Assembly (NCBI GenBank): GCA_018857735.1
Contig: JABMCL010000557.1
Coordinates: forward strand, 430,001-494,000
Length of the DNA: 64,000 bases
Direction of reading: 5' to 3'
DNA from: Alviniconcha marisindica
Taxonomy: Eukaryota > Mollusca > Gastropoda > Provannidae
Translations under genes and position numbers: made by a program
Shown here: positions 12,305 to 43,336 of the stretch, piece after piece
Position numbering within the stretch: the stretch's first letter is position 1
How the letters are laid out: each line of letters begins with the position of its first letter
The notes under the pieces: model-generated
What the model was told of the DNA's origin: nothing
The model's database searches: none
What the model saw: only the letters and a program-made list of their open reading frames with translations

Positions 12305-13830
12305 ACTGGATGACTGGAACCTGCAGCCATGGAGAGTACATTCATTATGTAGTTCCAAAAAATGACACTGACTGTGAGTGGGGAGTGAAATGCAAAAGTG
12401 AGGTACTTGACCAGATGTTTTGGCCTTCTTGGCGACAGACGTTCTTGCTTTCAGGGCAAGTCTTTTGTTGTTTTTTCTCCCTTCTGTATGTTCTTCTGAG
12501 ATAACCGTGGCACCACCTTGAGAGAGCATTTGTTTTTGAACTGTGCAGTCAGCGTTTCCCTCAAGCAGTCAAATCAAGATTTTCCTCGTGTCAAGGTATT
12601 GGAGTGCCTGGTTAGAAAAGAGATCACCCCTATTTGCGTACTGTTTGTGTTGTTGCCAACTGTGGAGCGATGTTAACCTTTTGCTGATGGTGCCTCAACG
12701 AGCGGCTGCTGTACAGCACTGTACAACAGTTACAGGTTGGAGTGCTTCCACTACTATGCACTACTACACTGCTGGGTCTTTTGTGTGTAGTTACACAAAG
12801 CAGAACAGTACGTTTGCTAGACCTTGTCTCTCTTACGTGTTTGAAAACCAAGAAGAATGGTAAATTGGCCACACCTCGTCTCTTTTGTGTGGTTTTTGTT
12901 TGAAAACAAAGCAGAATGGTAAATTGGCTATGTCTTGTCTCTTTTGTGTGCTTTTTGCTTTAAAACGAAGCAGAATGGTAAATTGGCCACGTCTTGGTCT
13001 CTTTTGTGTGCTTTTTGTTTGAAAACAAAGCAGAATGGTAAATTGCTCTTGCCTGTTTTGTGTGTTTAAAAAAAAAGCAGAACAGTTTGCAACACCAGTA
13101 AGTATTGTTGCCCTGTGCACAGTACGTGCAAGTGGGAATCCCCAACATGGCATAGTGCAGCAACAGACATGTCCGTTGTGATGGCTTTATTATGCTGATA
13201 CCTCCCATGGCACAATTTACCAATTTACCAACGGTCCATTTGTATATGGCAATTGCCCTTCCATTTTTGATTTTATTGATCAGTGATGTCAAAATGAAGA
13301 CCATTCCAGCATTCTTGCATCATTACTGATTTGTATAATATGGAGGATAAATAACTGTGATAATTCTTTTTAAAGATAAGAAAAACACAGCATTGTCCAT
13401 GTTGAAGCTGTAAATGATTTTATCCTCCAGGCCATGATCAAGAGGCATGTTCCCTACGTTCCTTTTGCCAGTTAAAAAGTTAAAACCATATGCAGCATTC
13501 TTTCGCCCACCGTTGTGGGCATACTTTATAAAGCCTGTGATATTTTCCTTAAACTTTAGCTTCGTTTCCTTCCTTGCAAATGTATAGGAAGGTGTGATTG
13601 TATACAAAAAAAATTGTTTGTTGCTTCTTTTGATATTTTTCATTGTGTTGTGTTAATTATTACTTGTCTTTTGAGGCTAGAGCAAGAGATGTGAAGCAAA
13701 AAAACAAAAAGCCCCGATGGCTTCAGTTTGTACAGTATGATTATTTTGAAATGTTTATTTGCTGTAACTGCAGGTTTAAAAGTGAGCACTGAACAGAGAC
13801 AGTCGACAGATGGTATTGTTAATAAACCTG
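12305..13830 (+). other. Probable 3' untranslated region of the BBOF1-like gene
   Basis: No coding exon follows the stop codon. A possible polyadenylation signal AATAAA is at 13821-13826. The stretch carries a minisatellite of about 63 bp at 12815-13085, built around AGCAGAATGGTAAATTGGCC. The true cleavage site cannot be read from sequence alone; another AATAAA lies at about 13996. Confidence 0.4.
12815..13085. repeat. 63 bp minisatellite
   Basis: About four units of GCAGAATGGTAAATTGGCC, TTTTGTGTGCTTTTTGTTTG and AAAACAAA, in the presumed BBOF1 3' untranslated region. Confidence 0.85.
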
Positions 13831-16800
13831 TGGATGAAACATTGGCTGATATGTTTTGAACATGAAGTATGTTGAGAGAGAGAGATTCATGGAATATGCA
13901 TGTCATATTGAGGTCATTCACTGTCTTTTGACAAATTAAAACTGACGTATGACACTAAACTAACAAAACAAACACATGACCAATAGAGGCACAAATAAAT
14001 TGAAAGCATCCAAATGTAATTCAACAGACCTGCAATGCAAATTAAAGTATTGTTACCAATATAAACTTACCCATCCCAAAATTGCGTTACACTTCAGCAG
14101 GGCAAAAGCTTCAATGAACAGCAAATATGAATGCAAAGTAATCTTAACAGACACATTCCAATCATGGACAACTGTTCAGATTGCACAATGTTGGTCATGC
14201 CGGAGATATTAATAGTACAATTTATATTTATTCAAAGAGTGACGCAATGGGAGATTTAGCTGCGGATCGCCCCGCTTGGTGGCGCTGGGCATATTTGGGG
14301 CTTTGACAAAGCTCAAGTCAGCTGCAAATGATCTCCCCTACACCAGCCAGGTGGCGCTGGGCCTATTTGGGCAGTGCAATGCTCAAGCCAGCAAAGTCGC
14401 TCATTGGCCATGGGCCTATGTCACATTGTACTGTCAAAGCAAACCATATTATAAGTTAGGATCTTCATTCACTCTTTTATCACACAGCCTGTTTCTCTCA
14501 GTCTCATGCCATGGATGTTTTTGTTAGAAGCTGCTGGCACAAAACACAAACACACACACACAAAACATACATACACAAGTAACTACAAGAAACATGCTGG
14601 CATTGGCTCAAAGTATCCTGTCCTTACTCTTGACACAGTTGCTGAGGTTTAAAACACTCCCAGCTACCTACAGGGGGAATGGAGGGGGGGGGGGCTTTTT
14701 TAATTAATTTTTACTGTAATCACAACTATAAACAGCCCTTAAGGAAACAATAATCTGTTAACTTCAACTGTTGCTGTTTTCCAATCAGCCATAAGGCACT
14801 ATTTTTTCTTAATATTTTCTCTAATACACCGACCTGCTGGAAGCAGCATTACCACCAATGTGTGGTGGCAGTGATCTTCACTTGCTTCGGTCAAACTGTT
14901 GTGCGCACATACTAAGATTCAACACAATGTAAACAGTTTGTTTTTTCTCTCCACTTTCCACAGACTATTATTTGTTTACAATGACATCACATCCTCTTGA
15001 AGATCATGTCAAGAAACACAGGACAGGGTGTCTTAGGTTAATGTCTTTTGGCGATTTCTTAATAGTTCTGTACAGTACTGGTCAGGAACTTTTTTTCTTT
15101 CTTTTTTAAAAAACATTTTAGAACACTCAACTTGAAAATAATTAACTTATACTGTCACATGCAAGTCCTTTACAGTCATCAAAGTGCATTCCAGACGTGT
15201 GAACAAAACACACACAAAGTCTAAGCAACAACAGCTTTTGATTTTATTTGGTTTTCACTGCTGATCCGGAAAATGTGCATGGCACCCAAATTCACATTAA
15301 CATCAGGAAAATATAGACCTTTCATAACTTGCATTACTCTTGTAATCTGCTAAAATGACTCAAGGACAATGTGCTCTGCATGAACATTTAAAGCTTGATA
15401 GCAATGACCACAATGGAGAGCCTGAAAAAGTCATACAAAAAATAAATAAATACAGATGAATAAAATTGCTTATATAACATATATATATATAACTAATATA
15501 TGCTAGTGATCACAATCATATATTTAATAACCATGCACACACACAAATCTCAATTGATGCTGAAGAATTTGTCAATTTCATCTTTGATGAGTTTCACTTT
15601 GCTCTCTCTAAAGTGGCAGTGACCTCAAAATTAGATTTCATTTAAACAGTCTCTGAGACAATTCCATGGTTAAAGTTAGTGCTTTGTGTGGATGTATGCC
15701 AAATATCTTCCTAAAATACATGGCAAGAATTCTGTGTATCTTGAAAGTCTCAGCTCAGTTGGATACGAGCTTACTGAGGAAATGAAACTTGAAGTTTTGC
15801 CTTCCCAACATCCCCTGATTCTTGCACACACACACACACACACCAGTCATTGAAGGAACTAGCCTTCCCATTGACCAGTCATTAAAGGAACTAGCCTTCC
15901 CAGGATAAACTTCTCATATGCTGCAGTAAACATTTTCTGATTGAATGTGCCATTAATTTTATATCTATTTTATATGGTGACTTTTTTTGGACATCCTCAC
16001 TAACACTTGTATCATGAGTGCATTACTGTATTGTGTGCTCTTTTCCTGCCACCAAAATGTCTGTTCCATTGGGTTTTACCTTGATCTATTGTAAACTCAT
16101 AAATATTGGTAATTTTTGGGGGTCAAATTAGCCAGCAGATGAAAAAAATAATGCACCAGACAAATCACAACTAAAATCACAAAATTCATACCAAAAAAAA
16201 AAAAAAAAAAAAACCCTTAAAAAATCATTTATTTGCCAAATTTCAGAAGGCTAGTTCATTTAAATCTGTCATGGATAATGAGGATAAGGAAATATCAGTG
16301 CAAATTATCAGTGAGATTGTGCAAAGTTGAAAAGTTCTGCAAAGTTTCTACCATAGAAAGCCCCCAGGCCAGATAACACTCATAAGTGCACAGATTCACT
16401 GGACTTTCTTTACAGAAGTCCAAATTGGTGAGATACTGGGCAAGAAAAATGTCTGCGTCGTACCCAGTACAGTTTGTTCATACATTACTGGAAAACCAGG
16501 ACCAACAACAATGTACATGTGGTGGAAACTGAAAACAACATAAACCCAAAGTCAACAGCAAAAGAGTAGCAACTAGTACCGGTGACTTGATCTTACTGTC
16601 CTGCCAGCCGCACAGGGCCACCTCAGGACAATCAAATTCAGCTGTCGTAAGTAAATGAACATTTCAAAACTCTAGCCACTCTACCCATTCTAGAGTCAAA
16701 TCCACAAAATCAGTCCACATGCAAACATAAAACAAAACATACATACACAAACATCCAACACATTTTTGAGGAGTTAGTCCTGTCAATATTGCCCTTGTTA

Positions 16801-19240
16801 AATCAGCATATACGACAAAGACATTTGCTGGTACCATTGACCATTCTGTCTGACTTGCTGATACCATATTAAATAAAAACCTTGAAAAAGAATGGACACA
16901 AAAGACAACAAGGAACAACAAAAACGAAAAAGCTTTATGGCAAGCAGCAGTGCCGTATGACAAACCTGCGCACACCACCTACCATCATGTCCTAGGTGCT
17001 TAACATGAGCCGTACGGCATTTCTCTTCACAAAAACTACTGGACAATTTTTTGGAGAGAAAAAAAAGAAAAGAAAAAAAGAAGAAGGTCAGAATGGACCA
17101 CTAGCAGAAAAATGACAAGACAGAATGAGCAACAGGACTAGGCAGAAGAACAAGACCAGGACAGGAAAGAAAAAATGAAATGACAGCCCTGAGATTCCAT
17201 TAAACAAAATGACAAGACAGAAAGAGCAACAGGACTGGGTAGAAGAACAAGAGAGGAGATAGGAAAGGAGGAGAGGAGACAGGAAAGGCTCCAGACAGGA
17301 AACGTGACAGTAGTTAGTCAGTAGTTGGATTTAACGTCCTTTCAACCGCACAGGGTCACCCCAGAATGAAGATAAAACAAGAGAGGAGATAGGAAAGAGG
17401 AATCAAACAACAGCGCTGAGATTCCCTGAGGGATTGGGGATAAATCACATATAACCAGCCTCCCTTTTGGGGACAGCTGAGAAAAGAGACAAAAAGGAGT
17501 CCTTTCTTCACTTCTTTTCTGTTAACCTGCTGCACATGCACTTGTGTGTGTGTGTGTGTGTGTGTATGTGTGTGTGCGTGCATGCATGCGTGCATGTGTG
17601 CGCACAGGCCTCTGCGTGTGTGTTAGGAAATGAATGGATGTATTCATATATTTATACTTCTCAGGGGGAGGGGGTCCAGCCTTATGTTGTAGCATGTTGT
17701 CACTGTTGTCTTGTATTGCTTTTGTACATGCCTTGTGCAGTTAAAACGTTTTCATAGGTAGTAAATGTCCATGATCATTATCTTCAAAATAACCTACAAT
17801 GTTTGACAAATAAATACTAAAATGACACATACATGTACAGGCAAGTCACCAGATCAAAGACTACTACATACTAAGACAAACATATCACAAGTCTACACTG
17901 AACAACTTCAGCTTTGTGGAGCAAAGAAAAGTACGCATATAGTCTGGTTAAAAAAGAAACAGAGTTAACATAATGTCCTTCACTCTTGTCTTTGAGTGCT
18001 CAAATTGAGATTAATTCACTAAAAAAGTATCTCACTTGGTTCAATCTGCACAAAATACGACCACCAAAATAAGCCAGAATGCGTTCCATTTGCCAAAGTA
18101 ACTTTTATGCATGTGAAAAGGTAAGGAATAGTTCTGGCACACATTTTTCTGTGTAACATCAGGTTGATCTGACGCACTCTCTGTTTATGCTGCCTTGTAA
18201 TTCCCTTTCTTTACTGTGACCAGTGCAAAACATAAGGTCTTGCCAACAGACCGTATGACCAAAGTGTGAATTAAATTCACCTACCCCAAAACAAGGGCAG
18301 CAAGCAGAGCAAGGTCGCGCTTTAACAACCATACTACCACTACATCTTACATACTCATCAGCAAAAGTGTATCGTTATTAGCAAATGAATCTGCTCAGCA
18401 TGACTTTTAAGTAAACGCAAATCAGTTACCCTGTAAAGGTGCTTTCACACTGTCGCTGTCTGGCTTTAGGACTCAGCAGGGAAAGCATTTGTTCTGAACC
18501 AGACTGTAGGCTTTCAGGAAACTGTGGCCGTCCCTTCCTGTGGAACGAGTCGTGGATGATGCTGTGATGAGCAGCATGGAAGCAGTGTTTCTGAGGTTGG
18601 TACAGATGATGGGACAGCACACCACCAACAAAAAGGTCTCCAAAAAAAAAAAAAAAAAAAAAAAAAGAGGAAAAAAAGATCATTGATTCATTCATTCAAA
18701 GAGCAGAATGAGGCACCCACCTCTGCAGCAACCCTGATGAAGATGTCTCAGATCTACGCTGTAAAACGTGTGTCGTATAGACATGTGCACTCAGCTGTTT
18801 GAAGAGAAGAAGAAGCTTTTTGTTTGCTGATGTGGTCACCCTGGAGCTTTTCCTCACTCCCAAGAGCTGAGAGCAGTGGGCAAAAGATGACGACACACAA
18901 ACACCAGGCTGCACAGAATGTTCAGTTCAAATGCATCACCGGTACTGTGGTTTTATTTGCACTCCCCAGCGAAACCTCTGAGGTTCACCTAATATTGGAA
19001 GAGGCCGAAGCATGTGCCACAATTTGCCCCCCGCCTGTACATACTGCCATACAATACAGGTGCAGTGTTACCTACCATTCCTGCAGCTACGCTCTAGACT
19101 TTGGGCGTTTCACTAATGGACTTTGTCGTGTCATGGTGATTGCTATAGCAGAAAGTAATCCCTGACATGGAACTCTTAACACAACAACAAAAATTGTGTA
19201 GCCTCAATGTTCCAGCTAAAGATGATATGATGCCAATACA
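13831..19240. other. Intergenic region, no gene seen
   Basis: No exon with coherent phases was found on either strand. It holds a direct duplication with GTGGCGCTGGGC (14279 and 14351), a poly-A run at 16193-16214, a (TG)n at 17542-17566, a poly-T-type tract at 18643-18665 and two copies of a CCGCACAGGGTCACC-like block (about 16606 and 17347) that resemble a dispersed repeat. Confidence 0.5.
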
Positions 19241-19249
19241 TAATGACAC

Positions 19250-19855
19250 TGCTGACAGCCTATGATCAAGCCAGCCAGTACTGTTAAACACTGTCGACAG
19301 CCTATGATGATGATCAAGCCAGCCAGTACTGTTAAACACTGTCGACAGCCTATGATCAAGCCAGCCAGTACTGTTAAACACTGTTGACAGCCAGTGATCA
19401 AGCCAGCCAGTACTGTTAAACACTGTTGTCAGCCAATGATCAAGCCAGCCAGTACTGTTAAACACTGTCAACAGCCTATGATCAAGCCAGCCAGTACAGT
19501 TAAACACTGTCAACAGCCTATGATCAAGCCAGCCAGTACTGTTAAACACTGTCGACAGCCTACGATCAAGCCAGCCAGTACTGTTAAACACTGTTGACAG
19601 CCTAGGATCAAGCCAGCCAGTACTGTTAAACACTGTCGACAGCCTAGGATCAAGCCAGCCAGTACCGTTAAACACTGTCGACAGCCTAGGATCAAGCCAG
19701 CCAGTACTGTTAAATACTGTTGTCAGCCAGTGATCAAGCCAGCCAGTACTGTTAAACACTGTTGATAGCCTAGGATCAAGCCAGCCAGTACTGTTAAACA
19801 CTGTCGACAGCCTACAATCAAGCCAGCCAGTACTGTCAAGCCAGCCAGTACTGTT
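19250..19855. repeat. 42 bp minisatellite
   Basis: About 14 units of AGTACTGTTAAACACTGTCG and ACAGCCTATGATCAAGCCAG. The period is a multiple of three, so a minus-strand frame stays open for 266 codons (STGWLD repeats). Confidence 0.92.
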
Positions 19856-19899
19856 AATCCTGACCATGGCCCAGCTGAATATGGCCCGACTCACGGCTA

Positions 19900-20685
19900 A
19901 AGCACACAGTCATGCATGCCCTACCATTCCTCACGGTCCAAGCATGCAGTCACACATACTTGACCATTCCTCATAGTCAAAGCATGCAGTCACACATACC
20001 CAACCACTCCTCAAAGTCAAAGCAAGCAGTCATACATACCCAACCATTCCTCTCAGTCAAAGCACTCAGTCACACATACCCAACCACTCCTCATGGTCAA
20101 AGCACACAGTCATTCATACATACCTGACCATTCCTCACAGTCAAAGCAAGCAGTCATACATACCCTGCCATTCCTCACGGTCAAAGCATGCAGTCACACA
20201 TACCCGACCATTCCTCACGGCCAAAGCACACAGTCATGCATGCCCTACCAATTCCTCATGGTCAAAAACACAGTCATGCATACCCAACCATTCTTCATAG
20301 TCAAAACAAGCAGCCATACATACCCTACCATTCCTCATGGTCAAAACATGCAGCCATACATACCCAACCATTCCTCATCGTCAAAGCACACAGTCACACA
20401 TACTCGACCATTCCTCACGAAGCACACAGTCACACATACCCAACCACTCCTCATGGTCAAAACACAGTCATTCATACATACCCAATCATTCCTCATGGTC
20501 AAAACATGCAGTCACACATACCCAACCATTCCTCACAGTCAAAGCACTCAGTCACACATACCCAACCACACCTCATGGTCAAAGCACACAGTCATTCATA
20601 CATACCCGACCACTCCTCATGATCAAAGCATGCCGTCATACATACCCAACCATTCCTCACAGTCAAAGCATGCAGTCATACAAGA
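19900..20685. repeat. About 42 bp minisatellite, distinct from its left neighbour
   Basis: About 18 units of GCAGTCACACATACCCAACC and ATTCCTCACAGTCAAAGCA with small indels. Abuts the 42 bp array on its left and a SINE-A copy on its right. Confidence 0.9.
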
Positions 20686-20704
20686 TGATGATGTTTGTTT
20701 GTAT

Positions 20705-21093
20705 ATAGAGTTATTCTCCACTCTTGAGCAGACTCATTGCACTTTTGCCGCATGTGATTCTAAATGAGTGACTGTAGCTTTTTATAGCATGTTTTGAATA
20801 TCCACCGAAGTGGTGCATGTACAGCACTGTTTGGTTATAACATTGCTTGTGCCATGTGAAACTGCTGCCATCTTGGCATGTTCTGTGTACACCATACAAC
20901 CATGCACCATGTCACATCACTACATGCAAAGCCACACACAGAGGATGCATGTGTGTTTAGCTGGAACCTGCCACCTACACTTTTGGCAGAACGATCAGGA
21001 TCTTTTACGTGCTACTGCAGTAACACAGGGGTGGAACAGATACCCCAAAAATGAGCCAGCCTAGAAAGTTGACACTGGAGAAGAAAATTCTCC
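20705..21093 (-). mobile_element. SINE family A copy, minus orientation
   Basis: Reverse complement of the copy at 21489-21918 from the body (TTTTCTTCTCCAG) to the 3' end (GAGCAGACTC...), lacking the tRNA-like head. It forms, with the next copy, a large inverted pair around a 66 bp minisatellite. Confidence 0.75.
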
Positions 21094-21094
21094 T

Positions 21095-21480
21095 TGTGCA
21101 GGTGATTACAGGTACTCCAATGGCACCCATTGACTCAATTTGAAACAGATCATTGGGTCACTGTGCAGGTGATTACAGGTACTTCAATGGATAACTCGAC
21201 TCAACTTGAAACAGAGATCACTGGGTCATTGTGCAGGTGATTACAGGTACTCTAGTGGATGACTCAACTGTGCACGTGATTACAGGTACTCCAATGGATG
21301 ACTCAACTCAACTTGAAACAGAGATGACTGGGTTATTGTGCAGGTGATTATAGGGACTCCAATGGGCAATTCAACTTGAAACAGAGATGACTGGGTCATT
21401 GTGCAGGTGATTACAGGTACTCCAATGGGTGACCTGACTCAACTCAAAACAGAGATCACTGGGTCATTGTGCAGATTACA
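21095..21480. repeat. About 66 bp minisatellite between two inverted SINE-A copies
   Basis: Six units of TGTGCAGGTGATTACAGGTA, CTCCAATGGATGACTC and AACTTGAAACAGAGATGA with local deletions. Confidence 0.85.
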
Positions 21481-21488
21481 GGTACTCT

Positions 21489-21918
21489 GGGGCAGTGGGG
21501 ATAACTCAGTGGTTAGAGCACTGGACTTGTGATTAAAAGGTTGCGGGTTTGAATCCCCGCAGGAGCTGTGGGAATTTTCTTCTCCAGGGTCAACTTTCTG
21601 TGCTGACTCTATTTTGGTATCCGTTCCACCCCCATGTTACCACAGTAGCACATAAAAGATCCTGGTCATTCTACCAAAAGTGCAGGTGGCAGGTTACAGC
21701 TAAACACACATGCACCTTACATATGCAGCTTTGCATGACACAGCTGTATGGTGTACACAGAAGGCACCGAGATGGCAGCAGTTTCATGTGGCACCAGCCA
21801 TGTCAGTGCTGAAACGACACCACTTTGGTGGACATTCAAAAATATGCTCTAAGAAGCTAGTCCATCATACAGAATCACATGCGAGCACAGTGAGTCTGCT
21901 CGAGAGTGGAGAATAGTG
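21489..21918 (+). mobile_element. SINE family A, full-length copy with tRNA-like head
   Basis: The head (about 21497-21568) contains a D-arm/box A (AACTCAGTGGTTAGAGC) and a T-arm/box B (GCGGGTTTGAATCCCCGC, perfect 5 bp stem), followed by a body shared with 20705-21093 and 32808-33105 (AAGTGCAGGTGGCAGGTTAC, GCAGCAGTTTCATGTGGCAC). The 3' end is GTGAGTCTGCTCGAGAGTG. Not a working tRNA gene: the anticodon and acceptor stems are imperfect. Confidence 0.8.
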
Positions 21919-22351
21919 CCACAGAAAAGCGATCAACAATTACTACTCTGCAAAAATAAGGAATGAAGAAGTGATGTCAGGCCAAAAGAGCTTCCAGGTG
22001 ACTTAATGCTTCCAACAAAACTCTCTGATCTTTAGGTCTTTTCAGACTCACGCTTTTCACGCCAGGGTACAAAAGGCTGTATGAGTGCCTCTGCTTTGTT
22101 TCTCATTTACTGATCCTTCAAAAATGCAACTGCAAAAAAAATATATGAGAAACTGTTCATTTTCTTGGCAAGGGAAGAAGATGAAATAAATAAATAAACA
22201 GAATCCACTCGCAAAAAAAAAAAAAAAGACTGTCAATCTGAACTGCTGAGTGTGGAATGTGGACATGGAAAAAGAAAAACAAAAGATAGCAACAAAAAAC
22301 AGCAACAACCAAACAAAACAAGATGACAACAAAATCACAGCACATTACAAT

Positions 22352-22580
22352 GGGAGCCTTTCACAGCCATGATGTCACTTGAAAATGACCAACAAAAGCG
22401 CAAAATTTGAAACTCATGCCTTTTCTTTTTTTGCACTAGCACGTTAAAGGACTTTCACCAAAATGTACAGTACTCAAAGCACATCTGTTAGAGCACTAGA
22501 AAGTACATTATTCTCAGGCACATGTCAGCACTTTTCAGCCCAAACATTTTACAGGCAGGAGTAGTGGGGGGAGGGGGAGG
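22352..22580. mobile_element. Diverged copy of the 32077-32303 MITE
   Basis: Colinear with the element at 32077-32303 (GCCATGATGTCACTT, TTTTTTTGCACTAGCA, TTTTCAGCCCAAACATTTTA, ACAGGC). Its ends have decayed and no TTAA remains. Confidence 0.55.
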
Positions 22581-23530
22581 GTTCTTGTCCAGGGGTTCAA
22601 TTCCAGGGAATAATATGAAGGCAAGATTTCAGAGAAAAAAAGTGGTCCAAACAAAGGAGCAGTCTCTCAATACAGAGCCCCCATCATCCAGGATTCCACT
22701 CATGCTATGGCAACGCACACACACAATGTCAAAAGGAAGCTCAGACAAAGCCTCACTGGCCATCATGCCGTCAGGCCAACACTGGCACACGTGGTGAGAA
22801 AAGTGGCTTTGGCAGACTGGGCAGGAGGGTGGTGGGGGGGGGGGGGGGAGGGGTGGGGCAAGGTGGAGGGCGAGTGGTGGGGGGGGGGAGGGAAGGGGAG
22901 ATGGGGAGTGGGGGGAGGGGGGGGGGGGGAGATGGTGGAGACGGGCAGGAGGGTGGTGGGGGGGGGGGGGGATGTGGCAAGCGGGGGGGTGGGGGGGGGA
23001 GAGGTGGGCTGGAGGAGGGTGGTGGGGGGGGGGGGTGGCAGACTGGGCAGGAGGGTGGGTGGGTGGGAGAGGGGGTGGGGGGGGGGGGGCAGATGGTGGC
23101 AGACTGGGAGGGTGGTGAGGTGGGGGGGGGGGGGAGATGGTGGCAGACTGGGCAGGAGGGTGGTGGGGGGTGGGGGGGGGGGGGAGAGGTGGAGGGCAGG
23201 AGGGTGGTGGGGGGTAGGTGGGGGGAGATGGTGGAAGACTGGGCAGGAGGGTGGTGAGGGGAGAGGTGGGGGGGGAGGGATGGGCAGACTGGGCAGGAGG
23301 GGGGATGGTGGGAGGGGAGATGGTGGGGCAGACTGGGCGGAGAGGGGGGTGAGGAGGGTGGGGGGAGATGGTGGCAGACTGGGCAGGAGGGTGGTGAGGG
23401 GGGGGGGGGAGATGGTGGCAGACTGGGCAGGAGGGGGTGGGGGGAGATGGTGGCAGACTGGGCAGAGGGGGGGAGGGGGCAGGGCAGGGGGGGGGGGGGG
23501 GGGGGAGGGGGGGGAGGGGGAGGGATGGAT
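22560..23530. repeat. G-rich minisatellite (plus strand), C-rich on the SLC29A3 sense strand
   Basis: Degenerate units of roughly 40-60 bp carry GATGGTGGCAGACTGGGCAG and long G runs, many of 7-17 guanines. It lies directly 3' of the SLC29A3 terminal exon copies. Very strong G-quadruplex potential on the plus strand. Open frames across it are composition artefacts. Confidence 0.85.
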
Positions 23531-23535
23531 GTGTC

Positions 23536-23830
23536 ATCATATCAGGTAGCTGAGCAGCAGGAAGATGATGTCACTCCCTGCCAGCCCCAGCATCATGCCA
23601 AACATCATCAGCAACCCTGCTCCCTCCACCTGCTCCTGGCCCACAAGGGTGGGGGTAGGGTGTGTGATGGGGAGGCAGGGGGGGGGGGGGGGAGAGGTAT
23701 CACTATATCAGGGTTAACCAGCAGCAGGAAGATGATGGAGCCCCATGCCAGGCCCAGCATCATGCCAAACGTCATCACCGTTCCTGCTCCCTCCGCCCGC
23801 TCCTGGCCCACAAGGGTGGGCGATGAGGGG
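23536..23830 (-). pseudogene. Two degenerate tandem copies of the SLC29A3 terminal exon
   Basis: Downstream of the real last exon in transcript direction are two further copies, at about 23693-23820 and 23536-23660. Copy 2 reads EGAGTVMTFGMMLGLAWGS and then LLLVNP: one extra base near the end destroys the stop seen in the real exon. Copy 3 reads EGAGLLMMFGMMLGLAGSD and LLLSYLI, with a stop (TGA) intact. Spacing is about 150-165 bp. Both copies keep a CCAG that might act as an acceptor, but it is out of phase with the upstream exon, so they are more likely carried in the 3' untranslated region. Confidence 0.7.
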
Positions 23831-23848
23831 TGCGGGACAGAGGTGTCA

Positions 23849-43336
<19,488 letters not shown>

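Noticed and set aside
19094..19894. 266-codon minus-strand frame made of STGWLD repeats
   Set aside because: A 42 bp repeat without internal stops stays open by arithmetic; parallel frames on both strands are also open, and no flanking exon was seen.
19250..20685. CRISPR-like regular repeats
   Set aside because: Units are head-to-tail without unique spacers, in an animal genome.
21497..21568. A functional tRNA gene
   Set aside because: D- and T-arms are good but the anticodon and acceptor stems do not pair well, and the sequence is the head of a repeated SINE.
22629..23549. Proline-rich (minus) and glycine-rich (plus) frames of about 300 codons
   Set aside because: Simple consequence of G-run composition; downstream of the SLC29A3 stop codon.
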